A DNA stretch of 64,000 nucleotides from Flavobacteriaceae bacterium GSB9 (lineage in GTDB: Bacteria > Bacteroidota > Bacteroidia > Flavobacteriales > Flavobacteriaceae): contig CP062007.1 of NCBI GenBank assembly GCA_022749295.1, positions 3,464,001 through 3,528,000 on the forward strand. Direction: 5' to 3'. A program made the position numbers and the translations under genes. Each line of letters opens with the position of its first letter. Position 1 is the stretch's first letter. Below are positions 19,501 through 27,283 of the stretch, one piece after another. Under the pieces are notes generated by a model that worked only from the letters and a program-made list of their open reading frames with translations, was not told where the DNA came from and ran no database searches.

Positions 19501-19885
19501 AACAAAAGTTGTTGAGCCAGCGGCTTTGGATGCACTTAATGCGAACGCAAGCACTTTTCTGCCTTATCCAGAAACTGCTGTAGCGTCTTCTTTTGGTATC
19601 GAGGACGGTTCTTTCCTTAGGCTGAACACATTTACTTTAGGATATACAATTCCTCAAAGTATAATTGAAAAACTAGGAATAAACAGGTTCCGTGTTTACG
19701 GGTCGGTTTTTAATGCCTTTACTATAACGGGTTATGACGGTTTTGATCCTGAAATTAACGTTCAAGAAAGTCGTGGAATTAATGATAATGCAAATAACCA
19801 AGGGGGGTATCCAACGCCAGGACTTGATTTGAATGCTTATCCGCGCCCACGTTTGTATACGTTCGGTTTAAATATTGAATTTTAA
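16571..19885 (+). CDS. susC: SusC-like TonB-dependent transporter (main pectin operon)
   Basis: Outer-membrane importer of 1104 residues. The frame is open from 16460, but the ATG at 16571 starts directly on a standard signal peptide (MKTKNNFKYYFLLLALMLC, ending IYAQ), so I use it. A carboxypeptidase-regulatory-like domain (VSGTVTDEAGVPLPGVSI, TTDFDGNYLI) precedes the plug (VVIGYGSTTRRDVTGAIAS, LQGKLPGVRVTTQDG, IDVLKDASSTAIYGARGANG) and the barrel, which ends RPRLYTFGLNIEF. An acidic loop LKDLNGDGVINDEDITVIG near residue 890 parallels the SusC at 685-4005, marking them as related. It is the first gene of an operon that probably runs to 32128. Confidence 0.95.
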   Translation: MKTKNNFKYYFLLLALMLCVPIYAQNTVNVSGTVTDEAGVPLPGVSIIIKNSSTGTTTDFDGNYLIRTAPNDILVYSYLGYKKQEIPVNGRSPIDVTMVEEAGVLDEVVVIGYGSTTRRDVTGAIASVTGEKIAGVPVPDAAQALQGKLPGVRVTTQDGRPGADIAIRVRGGGSITQSNQPLFIVDGFPVNTISNIPGNQIKSIDVLKDASSTAIYGARGANGVIIVTTKNGVAGKTKVTYDGYTQFSVIPEYIPVMDGYDYIAYNWGYAEAIGSNYSEAWEKLWAIGDYQGSNDAGIDYYRNVESRDYTKELYNSAFSHNHNFSVSGGTEDTKYLISANHLDQEGNKVGSFYERTNAQFRLDQNLGEKLKLSINTRFRQVKRGDNGGNSTAYYFRPINSSDILGEQDITINTQLGDYIGILQDRYSPVAIANDTENDRVSRGLVANTSLGWDVIPGLTAKTDLSLALSWDNNKSWTGPTASNYLDNEGNPTFGGDANVSQGQGWNYRWVNTLNYEVQGLGEDHKVSALAGYEVADSGSESVSVSGEQYPVSFNAERAWNNMNSYNRVEGSELFSLNTSGGVPNRLQSIFGRLNYGYKGKYLLTGTFRADGSSKFALGNQWGYFPAGAIAWRASDEDFLNDVSWIDDLKVRFSYGSVGNDGISAELWKQSWSPTTVRWSLNDVRQQGYVPGSLLANPDLKWETTITRNLGVDFQLFGGKLSGTVEVYKNTVKDLLLVTPTSPLSGFAFTMDNIGQTSNKGIELSLNTDVVRSEDFNLLASFNININKGNVDKLDESVNGTYSSGFGGVYFYPRNDYFLEEGKPVGLMRGFVHDGWYTTDDFDYDSANQTYTTKEGVPSYQAGVLGTVYGTRDNKPSGQSEYPGVQKLKDLNGDGVINDEDITVIGDANPAHTGGFSLNGNYKAFDFTFDFTWSVGNDIYNANHVNAYLGSKEQGLYRNRLQELAGHYKIYDIVNGQLTKVVEPAALDALNANASTFLPYPETAVASSFGIEDGSFLRLNTFTLGYTIPQSIIEKLGINRFRVYGSVFNAFTITGYDGFDPEINVQESRGINDNANNQGGYPTPGLDLNAYPRPRLYTFGLNIEF

Positions 19886-19898
19886 AAAAAAAGAAATT

Positions 19899-22019
19899 AT
19901 GAAAAAACTAATGTATTTAATGCTCTCTGTAGCTTTTATAGTGAATACGGGGTGCGAGAAAGATTTTCTGGTGGTACAAAATCCATCTAGTGTTGATGAA
20001 GACTTCGTTTTTGGCTATCCAGAAGAAGCTGATAAAGTTTTAGCTGGTATGTACGATATTTGGCATGACCTTGACAAAAGGCTTTTTTATGACGTATCCT
20101 CTGTAGGGTCTGATTCGGAGCATCATCCAGAACCTTACACTGCACAGGCTAGACATATTCCTATGGGGCTTTTTCCAGTGCCCTATCCTATTGATGACGA
20201 TGCCCACAGAGATACTTGGCAAGAGTCTTATTTATTAATTAACCGGGCTAATGTGGTAATGAAATCAATAGAGGGAAAACAAGAGTATCAAAGTGCGGTA
20301 GCTTCTGGAGAGAAGAACGCATGGACGCATCTTTATGGTGAGGCTCTATGCCACAGGGCAACTAATTACAAGCTTTTAATCAAGTATTTTGGCGATGTGC
20401 CTTATTTTGATTATCCAATTAAAACTGCAGCTCAAACAGATACCTTAGGCTATACCATTAGAGACCATATTTATGATAACGAAATTGCGGCTCTCAAAAA
20501 ATCAGTACCTCTGATGTACAACTTGGGCGAACAAGGTGTTACAGCTGAAACCTTTTCTCGTGTTTATGGAAATCAATTGATTGCCAGATTAGCGTTTGAC
20601 GCTGCTGGTTACCAATTGCGTCGAACAGATTTTGATTATGAGGGTATATCATTTGACCAATGGGGTCAAGAAGATGCTCAGAATCAATGTGTATATGTTA
20701 GAAATAGTAATTGGCAAAGCTTCATGCAAACGGCTAAGGAATTCTATCTAAAAGTTGTTAATGATTCTGGGTCGGCTTATTTAATAGAAACAGATGATAG
20801 AGGTGCAGGTTTTGATAACCCATTTCAATTAAACTTTCAAAAGCTTTTAGATTTAGAGGTTAGTCCAGAATCCTTGTTTGAATGCGGTTATACGCGAACT
20901 CAAAATTCAGATTGGCCATATTCTTGGGGGCGTCCTTCAGGAGGTGCTGGTTCTAACGATCGTCCTAACAAATGTTATGGGCAAGGTCGTATAAACCCTT
21001 ATTACTATTATTCAGACTTTGATCCAGATGATAAGCGTCGTGAAATAACTGCTTGTATTACTGGTAATACAGGTAAAGCTGGTGAAATACTTATGAGTTG
21101 GGTTAGAGGTAACCGTGAAAGAGGTGGCTTGGCGAGTAATAAATTTGATGAAGCTAGAATGTCAGACCCTTATATCCCTAGACAACGTCAGTCAGGTGTA
21201 AATTGGCAACAGGTGCGTATGGGTAGTGTGATGCTTTATTTGGCTTATGCCGCTGCTGCAACAGGTGATGAAGCAACTGCTAAAACATACTTTAAAAAAG
21301 TACGTGGTAGAGCGTTTTCTGCTGCAGATCAAGCAACTAAGGTTAATGCTTATGTTGATGGCTTGACTGGTCAAGCTTTATTGAAAGGTATAGAAATGGA
21401 ACTTAAGTTAGAGACTGGAGGCGAGGGTGTTACACGATGGGATATGGTTTTATTTGGTACAATGCCAGAGAGAATACAAACCATGCGTGATAACATGAGA
21501 GACATGATTAATGGCATTGAAAGCGATGGATATTATACGTTTGATAATGGTGATCAAATTTCGGCTTACATTTATACTAAACACGTTTCAATAAAGGATG
21601 TTGACCCAAGTTTAGATTTGTTGACAACTCAAACGCCAGAAGGACTTTCTGAATCAGATTCTAGATACCCTGTATTGGTACCCGGCTGGAGAGGTACAAA
21701 TAACGGATGGGCAGACTATCTTACTACCTTATCTCCAGATTTGCAAAAAAACCATTTGGCAATTAGGGGTTTGTATAGATATATTGATCCTGCAAGTGCT
21801 GAAGGTTTAGCTCTTTTGGCTGATGGTTACGAACTCTCTCCTTGGGGTATAAACCTTGTTGAAGCTAAAGCAGAGTACACAGATGATCTTTTTAAAGGAT
21901 ATCCTGATGGTTCTTATGCTGCGGGAGTACCACCTCGTTATATTATGCCGTTATCAGGTGATGCTTTACGTACTTCAAATGGAAATTTAACCCAAGGATA
22001 CGGACATGCTTCTGAGTAG
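19899..22019 (+). CDS. susD: SusD-like glycan-binding lipoprotein
   Basis: A 706-residue partner of the preceding SusC, 13 bp downstream. The lipobox VNTGC is followed by EKDFLVVQNPSSV. The body has the SusD-type helical repeats (ESYLLINRANVVMKSI, HLYGEALCHRATNYKLLIKYFGDVPYFDYP) and the C-terminal region (GIEMELKLETGGEGVTRWDMVLFG). It is longer than most SusD proteins (about 500-650). The ATG at 19899 has GAAATT just upstream and gives a clean lipoprotein signal; an ATG at 19875 would overlap SusC and add a poor N-terminus. A terminator-like hairpin follows. Confidence 0.94.
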   Translation: MKKLMYLMLSVAFIVNTGCEKDFLVVQNPSSVDEDFVFGYPEEADKVLAGMYDIWHDLDKRLFYDVSSVGSDSEHHPEPYTAQARHIPMGLFPVPYPIDDDAHRDTWQESYLLINRANVVMKSIEGKQEYQSAVASGEKNAWTHLYGEALCHRATNYKLLIKYFGDVPYFDYPIKTAAQTDTLGYTIRDHIYDNEIAALKKSVPLMYNLGEQGVTAETFSRVYGNQLIARLAFDAAGYQLRRTDFDYEGISFDQWGQEDAQNQCVYVRNSNWQSFMQTAKEFYLKVVNDSGSAYLIETDDRGAGFDNPFQLNFQKLLDLEVSPESLFECGYTRTQNSDWPYSWGRPSGGAGSNDRPNKCYGQGRINPYYYYSDFDPDDKRREITACITGNTGKAGEILMSWVRGNRERGGLASNKFDEARMSDPYIPRQRQSGVNWQQVRMGSVMLYLAYAAAATGDEATAKTYFKKVRGRAFSAADQATKVNAYVDGLTGQALLKGIEMELKLETGGEGVTRWDMVLFGTMPERIQTMRDNMRDMINGIESDGYYTFDNGDQISAYIYTKHVSIKDVDPSLDLLTTQTPEGLSESDSRYPVLVPGWRGTNNGWADYLTTLSPDLQKNHLAIRGLYRYIDPASAEGLALLADGYELSPWGINLVEAKAEYTDDLFKGYPDGSYAAGVPPRYIMPLSGDALRTSNGNLTQGYGHASE

Positions 22020-22042
22020 AAAAATGAACAGTTAAATTTAAA

Positions 22043-22080
22043 AATAGCCCGCTTCTAATTTCGTAGCGGGTTATTTTTTA
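22043..22080 (+). terminator. Hairpin with T tract between susD and GH105 gene
   Basis: AATAGCCCGCT (22043-22053) pairs with AGCGGGTTATT (22065-22075), 11 bp with one G-U pair, and is followed by TTTTT. No operator or clear promoter follows before the GH105 ATG at 22121. It may therefore be a partial terminator that sets a higher SusC/SusD level relative to the downstream enzymes. Confidence 0.8.
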
Positions 22081-22120
22081 AATAAAACCAACTAAAAATC
22101 AACTAATCTTATTCTAATGT

Positions 22121-23353
22121 ATGACATTTAAAAAAAACAATTTATTAAGAAGTATTTTGATTGTATGTGTTCTGTTTCTTTCAAATAGTTGTAAACAAAA
22201 AAAGCAAAGTCAAACCAATTTAAATGAAAATCAAGAAGCTGTCATTCCAGATTCCCTAAAATGGTCGGAACGTATGGCTTTATCTGTTATTAAACGTTAT
22301 CCAGAAGCTTGGCAAATTGATGACAGAACAGAAACTAAGTGGGATTATAAAATCGGAATGTTCTGTTTGTCGTTACAAAAACTTTATGATGTTACGGGAA
22401 AGGACATTTATTTCAATTATGGAAAAGATTATGCTGATACCATAATTAATTCAAAAGGCCAAATAAAAAACTACAAACTAAATGACTATAACATAGACAA
22501 TATCAATGCAGGTAAAATTCTATTTGATATTTATGAAACCACTCAAAATCCAAAATTCCTTACTGCTCTCAAAACCCTGAGAAAGCAATTGGAAACACAT
22601 TTAAGAACACCATCGGGAGGATTTTGGCATAAAAGAATATATCCAAATCAAATGTGGCTTGATGGTTTATATATGGGACAACCATTTTATGCACGCTATA
22701 ATACCGAATTTGAAAATGGTGAAAAGTTAGATGATGTTGCTCACCATTTTAAATTACTACATGACCACACGTTAGACGAAGTAACCGGTTTGTATTTTCA
22801 TGCATGGGACGAAAGTAAACAAATGGACTGGGCCAATAAAGAAACAGGAACGGCACCAAACTTTTGGCTACGGGCGCTTGGATGGTATGCTATGGCCTTG
22901 GTTGATACCTTGGATTATTTCCCTGAAGACCACAAAAAAAAACAGTTGCTAATTGATTATTTAAATCAATTGGCAGAAGCTATTGAGAAATATCAGGACG
23001 AAACAGGCTTGTGGTATCAAGTGCCTAATATGCCTGATAAAGAGCCTAATTATTTAGAGGCTTCAGGCTCGTGCATGTTAACTTATGCTTTAGCAAAAGG
23101 AGCAAACAAAGGGTATTTGCCAGAAAATTACCTTAATGTTGCCAATAAAGGTTTTAACGGCATAGTTAATGAGCTTATAAAAGTTGATGATAATGGAGAA
23201 GTCCATATCACGCAAGTTTGTAAAAGCGCTGGTTTAGGAGGAAACCCATATAGAGATGGTTCTTTTGAATACTACATGAGTGAGCCTATTTTAACAGATA
23301 ATTCTCATGGTCTAGGGCCATTTGTGTTAGCTGCAATTGAACTAAACAGATAA
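22121..23353 (+). CDS. GH105 unsaturated galacturonyl hydrolase
   Basis: Removes the unsaturated uronate that pectate lyases leave at the non-reducing end of oligogalacturonides or rhamnogalacturonan oligomers. The 410-residue lipoprotein (FLSNSC) has the (alpha/alpha)6 GH105 fold: YNIDNINAGKILFDIYE, FWHKRIYPNQMWLDGLYMG with Asp181 at the position of the YteR catalytic Asp, FWLRALGWYAMALVDTLDY, LEASGSCMLTYALAKG and a C-terminal DGSFEYYMSEPILTDNSHG. It acts after PL1 and PL10, probably in the periplasm. It starts the metabolic part of the operon and sits 3 bp before the permease gene. Confidence 0.93.
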   Translation: MTFKKNNLLRSILIVCVLFLSNSCKQKKQSQTNLNENQEAVIPDSLKWSERMALSVIKRYPEAWQIDDRTETKWDYKIGMFCLSLQKLYDVTGKDIYFNYGKDYADTIINSKGQIKNYKLNDYNIDNINAGKILFDIYETTQNPKFLTALKTLRKQLETHLRTPSGGFWHKRIYPNQMWLDGLYMGQPFYARYNTEFENGEKLDDVAHHFKLLHDHTLDEVTGLYFHAWDESKQMDWANKETGTAPNFWLRALGWYAMALVDTLDYFPEDHKKKQLLIDYLNQLAEAIEKYQDETGLWYQVPNMPDKEPNYLEASGSCMLTYALAKGANKGYLPENYLNVANKGFNGIVNELIKVDDNGEVHITQVCKSAGLGGNPYRDGSFEYYMSEPILTDNSHGLGPFVLAAIELNR

Positions 23354-23356
23354 GCC

Positions 23357-24787
23357 ATGGATCCAATTTTTATAATCCTTACAGGAACTGCTGTTGTATT
23401 ATTTTGCATTTTAGTGCTAAGGCTTCATGCCGTAATTTCCTTGCTTTTAGCAGCATTGGTAACTGCTTTTTTAACATCGCCCGATCTCATCTATGCTTTT
23501 GGTATTAGTACTGGAATGTCAGAACAAGAAGCTTTAAAGTTTTCACAAGTAAGTCTGGGTAAAAGATTAGGTGTAGCTTTTGGTAATACTAGTGGGAAAA
23601 TAGGAATATTGATAGCCTTAGCCTCCATTATAGGAACTTCATTAATGCGAAGCGGTGGTGCCGAAAGAATTGTTAGAAGTTTGTTAGGTGTTTTTGGTAA
23701 AAAGAATAGTTCAGTAGCGCTCTTGTTTAGTAGTTTTACTTTGGCAGTTCCTGTGTTTTTTGATACCGTTTTTTATTTGATGATTCCTATTGTGAAATCT
23801 TTAGGAATTAAAAACCCAAGGAAATTTGGGCTATATTTAATGGCGGTAATTGCCGGTGGTGTGATGGCACATTCATTAATCCCTCCAACACCTGGTCCTT
23901 TGTTTGTTGCTGAAACAATGAATATAGATTTAGGTGTTATGATGATAGGAGGTTTGGGAGTAGGAGTCATAACAATTTTGGCAGGTTACGGTTATGCAAA
24001 ATGGGCAAATTTACGGTGGGACTTGCCAATGCGAAGTACACCCGATATTAGTGTTGAAGAACTAAAGCAAATTTCTGAAACTCAAAATAAAGACCTTCCC
24101 AACCTTTGGTTGTCTCTTTTACCAGTTATCCTTCCAATTATTTTAATTACGGGAAACACATTAACTAATATGTTGTTTGAAGGCAGAACAGGCCTAACAT
24201 CAACTCAAGAAAACCTTGAAGTGTTTTTTTCAACATTGGGAGATCCTAATATAGCACTATTTGTTTCTGCGATAATAGCGATGTACTTGATGTACTCACG
24301 AGAATCGGATATTAAAATTTTTAAAAAATATATCTATGAGGCATTAACAAGTGCGGGTATGATAATATTGATTACTTCTGCTGGAGGTGCATTTGGTCAA
24401 ATGCTTCAACAAACTGGAATAGGCATTAGAATCCAAGAATTATCGGCAAATTATCAAATGGCTATCTTACCTATGGCCTTTGTAATTACCGCAATTGTGA
24501 GAAGTGCTCAAGGTTCGGCAACTATCGCAATGGTAACAACTATTGGTATTATTGGAGGTGTTGCAGATGCAGGTTTGGCTTTCCATCCTGTTTATATTGC
24601 TTTGGCAATAGGCTGTGGATCTAAGATTTTTGCTTGGATGAACGATAGTGCATTTTGGATAATTACAAAAATGTCTGGCATGGAAGAAAAAGAAACCATT
24701 CAGCATTTTTCAATATTATTAATGGTCATGGCAATTGCTGGATTAATAGCTGTTATGATTGGTTCAAAATTTTTACCTTTTGTGTAA
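23357..24787 (+). CDS. GntP-family gluconate/sugar-acid permease
   Basis: Inner-membrane proton symporter of 476 residues with 12 or more hydrophobic segments over its whole length. GntP features include FGNTSGKIGILIALASIIG, RIVRSLLGVFGKKN, VPVFFDTVFYLMIPI, AHSLIPPTPGPL, VRSAQGSATIAM and GCGSKIFAWMNDSAFW. GntP members carry gluconate, fructuronate or related acids. Its place between GH105 and GarD suggests uptake of galacturonate, galactarate or a keto-deoxy uronate; the exact substrate is inference. In many Bacteroidota pectin loci an ExuT-type MFS carrier does this job. Confidence 0.93.
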   Translation: MDPIFIILTGTAVVLFCILVLRLHAVISLLLAALVTAFLTSPDLIYAFGISTGMSEQEALKFSQVSLGKRLGVAFGNTSGKIGILIALASIIGTSLMRSGGAERIVRSLLGVFGKKNSSVALLFSSFTLAVPVFFDTVFYLMIPIVKSLGIKNPRKFGLYLMAVIAGGVMAHSLIPPTPGPLFVAETMNIDLGVMMIGGLGVGVITILAGYGYAKWANLRWDLPMRSTPDISVEELKQISETQNKDLPNLWLSLLPVILPIILITGNTLTNMLFEGRTGLTSTQENLEVFFSTLGDPNIALFVSAIIAMYLMYSRESDIKIFKKYIYEALTSAGMIILITSAGGAFGQMLQQTGIGIRIQELSANYQMAILPMAFVITAIVRSAQGSATIAMVTTIGIIGGVADAGLAFHPVYIALAIGCGSKIFAWMNDSAFWIITKMSGMEEKETIQHFSILLMVMAIAGLIAVMIGSKFLPFV

Positions 24788-24802
24788 TGTTTTAGTAAAA
24801 AA

Positions 24803-26329
24803 ATGAAAAATAATATTTTAATAAAGACTTCGGTTGAGGATAATGTGGGTATTGTGGCCAATGAAGAGGGGATGCAAAAGGGAACTTTTGTAAATGAAGG
24901 TTTTTCCCTTTTGGAATATGTTCCCAATGGGCACAAGGTGGCTTTGCAAGATATTGATGAAGGGCAGCCAATAATAAGGTACACTGAGGTAATAGGTTAT
25001 GCAAATAAAGACTTGAAACAGGGGCAGTGGGTGAATGAAACAAATATGATGTTGCCTAAACCACCTGAATTAAAGTTCTTGTCAATGCCAAAACCTAATA
25101 CTACAAGTTTAGAACCATTGGAAGGCTATACTTTTCAAGGGTATAAAAATGATGATGGAACTGTAGGTACAAAAAATGTTTTGGCCATATCTAATAGTGT
25201 ACAGTGTGTTGCAGGACTTACGGAGTTTGTGGTTAAAAAAATTAAAGCGGAACTACTTGGTCAATATCAAAATGTTGATGATGTCGTAGGCCTTACACAT
25301 AGTTACGGTTGTGGTGTAGCAATAAATGCACCTGCTGCTATTGTGCCAATTCGAACAATTCAAAATATAGCTGTTAACCCAAATTTTGGGGGCGAAATTA
25401 TGGTTTTGGGCCTGGGCTGTGAAAAATTACGTCCAGAACGCCTTGTTAGTAATGAAGAAGAGTCTGGAGATTCTATTACCTATATGCAAGATGAATCTTT
25501 TCATGGATTTAACGAGATGGTTGATGGTATTTTGGAAACAGCGAAGATTCATTTAGAAAAATTAAATAAACGGAAACGGGAAACCTGTCCAGCTTCAGAT
25601 TTAGTTGTGGGTATGCAATGTGGTGGCAGTGATGCGTTTTCTGGCTTAACGGCTAATCCGGCGGCCGGTTTTGCAGCCGATTTAATAGTTAGGGCTGGAG
25701 GCAGTGTGATGTTTTCTGAAGTCACCGAAGTAAGAGACGCCATTCATTTACTAGTCCCTAGGGCTGAAACACCAGAAGTGGCCAAAGCCCTAATTCAAGA
25801 AATGGCTTGGTACGACGATTACTTATTACAAGGAAGTGTAGATAGGAGCGAGAACACCTCGCCAGGAAACAAAAAGGGCGGTTTAAGTACCATTGTGGAA
25901 AAAGCTTTGGGGTCAGTAGCAAAATCTGGGACCTCTCCAATTGTTGATGTGCTAAAGCCAGGAGAAAAAATTAGAAAAAAAGGATTGAATTTTGCGGCAA
26001 CACCAGCAAGCGATTTTGTTTGTGGTACCTTGCAACTTGCAGCAGGAATGAACGTTCATTTATTCATGACAGGAAGAGGAACCCCTTATGGTTTGTCTAT
26101 GGTACCGGTTATAAAAGTTGGAACAAATTCAAAATTGAGTAATCGATGGTTCGATTTAATCGATTTTGATGCAGGTAAAATCGCAACCGGAGAAAAAACA
26201 ATTGAGGAAGCTGGCTGGGATTTGTTTCATATGATTTTGGATGTTTCCAGCGGCAAAAAACAGGTTGCTTGCGATATTTTAGGGATACATAACGATTTGG
26301 TTCTTTTTAACCCAGGACCATTAACTTAG
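24803..26329 (+). CDS. garD: Galactarate dehydratase (GarD type)
   Basis: Converts galactarate to 5-dehydro-4-deoxy-glucarate in the cytoplasm. At 508 residues it resembles Escherichia coli GarD along its whole length: an N-terminal SAF-like domain ([36 protein letters not shown]), then the dehydratase core ([89 protein letters not shown]) and a C-terminus [20 protein letters not shown] ... [19 protein letters not shown]. Conserved Cys residues suit iron binding. Altronate dehydratase UxaA is a relative, but the [12 protein letters not shown] and [11 protein letters not shown] blocks are GarD-like. The next two genes carry the following steps to 2-oxoglutarate. Confidence 0.88.
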   Translation: MKNNILIKTSVEDNVGIVANEEGMQKGTFVNEGFSLLEYVPNGHKVALQDIDEGQPIIRYTEVIGYANKDLKQGQWVNETNMMLPKPPELKFLSMPKPNTTSLEPLEGYTFQGYKNDDGTVGTKNVLAISNSVQCVAGLTEFVVKKIKAELLGQYQNVDDVVGLTHSYGCGVAINAPAAIVPIRTIQNIAVNPNFGGEIMVLGLGCEKLRPERLVSNEEESGDSITYMQDESFHGFNEMVDGILETAKIHLEKLNKRKRETCPASDLVVGMQCGGSDAFSGLTANPAAGFAADLIVRAGGSVMFSEVTEVRDAIHLLVPRAETPEVAKALIQEMAWYDDYLLQGSVDRSENTSPGNKKGGLSTIVEKALGSVAKSGTSPIVDVLKPGEKIRKKGLNFAATPASDFVCGTLQLAAGMNVHLFMTGRGTPYGLSMVPVIKVGTNSKLSNRWFDLIDFDAGKIATGEKTIEEAGWDLFHMILDVSSGKKQVACDILGIHNDLVLFNPGPLT

Positions 26330-26354
26330 AAAAATAACTTCAATAAAAATAACG

Positions 26355-27278
26355 ATGAATTCAAACTTTCAAAAAATAAAGAGTGCTTTAGGTGACGGAC
26401 TTTTATCTTTTCCTGTAACCGATATGGATGACAACGGACAGTTTAATAAAACCACTTTTGCAGATCGTTTAGAGTGGTTTATTACGCACGAGGTTTCTGC
26501 AATATTTGTTGCAGGGGGCACAGGTGAGTTCTTTTCACTGTCAAAAGAGGAATATAAAAACATAGTTAAAATAACAAATGAAACCGTAAAGGGACGTGTC
26601 CCGACCGTTTCAAGCGTGGGTAGAAGTATCCCAGAAGCTGTTGAGTTTGCGTCAATAGCAGAGGAAGCTGGGATTGATGCATTGCTTTTAATGCCGCCTT
26701 ATCTTACGGAGTGTGCTAAAAGTGGTGTGTACGAGTATGCTAAAACAATCATCCAAAGTACCAACTTGCCAGTAATTTATTATAATCGTGCAAACGGAAT
26801 TTTACCAGTAGAGTATCTAAAGAAATTGGCAGACGATTGTCCTAATTTCATTGCTCTAAAAGATGGCACAGGAAATATGGAAGCCTTAAATACAACTATA
26901 AAAACCATTGGTGACCGTTTAACCTACATTGGCGGTGTTCCAACAGCCGAAATTATATCAGAAGCTTACTTGTCTATTGGTGTAAACACGTATTCATCTG
27001 CTGTATTTAATTTTGTTCCCGATATGGCCAACCATTACTACAAGGCACTTAGGGCAGGTGATAAGAAAACCGTTGATTTAATTTTAAAAGAATTTTTCAT
27101 CCCCTTTGTTAAATTGAGAAGCAATGCCCAAGGTTATGCTGTAAGTTTAATTAAAGCAGGGGCTGAATTAATAGGTAAAAGAGCAGGTAATGTGCGTGCG
27201 CCTTTGCCACAGCCTAACGAAAATGAAGTAGAGCAGTTGAAAAAATTGATAAAAAAAGCTGAAACTTTAAAAAAGTAA
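26355..27278 (+). CDS. kdgD: 5-dehydro-4-deoxyglucarate dehydratase
   Basis: DHDPS/NanA-superfamily enzyme of 307 residues that dehydrates and decarboxylates 5-dehydro-4-deoxyglucarate to 2-oxoglutarate semialdehyde. Seen: FPVTDMDDNGQFN, IFVAGGTGEFFSLS, GIDALLLMPPYL, PVIYYNRANGILP, the Schiff-base lysine in FIALKDGTGN (Lys169) and GVNTYSSAVFNFVPDMA. The phrases VAGGTGEFFSL and YYNRANG are typical of KdgD rather than of dihydrodipicolinate synthase. It lies between GarD and the semialdehyde dehydrogenase, the pathway order, with 25- and 5-bp gaps. Confidence 0.92.
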   Translation: MNSNFQKIKSALGDGLLSFPVTDMDDNGQFNKTTFADRLEWFITHEVSAIFVAGGTGEFFSLSKEEYKNIVKITNETVKGRVPTVSSVGRSIPEAVEFASIAEEAGIDALLLMPPYLTECAKSGVYEYAKTIIQSTNLPVIYYNRANGILPVEYLKKLADDCPNFIALKDGTGNMEALNTTIKTIGDRLTYIGGVPTAEIISEAYLSIGVNTYSSAVFNFVPDMANHYYKALRAGDKKTVDLILKEFFIPFVKLRSNAQGYAVSLIKAGAELIGKRAGNVRAPLPQPNENEVEQLKKLIKKAETLKK

Positions 27279-27283
27279 AAATT

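Noticed and set aside
26160-26175. TTTAATCGATTTTG inside garD, similar to the pectin operator
   Set aside because: It lies within coding sequence, lacks the outer TGY/RCA bases and has no promoter box at the expected spacing.
24803-26329. Altronate dehydratase (UxaA) as the identity of the GarD-like protein
   Set aside because: The [20 protein letters not shown] and [14 protein letters not shown] blocks match GarD, and the next two genes continue the galactarate route. UxaA remains a minor alternative.
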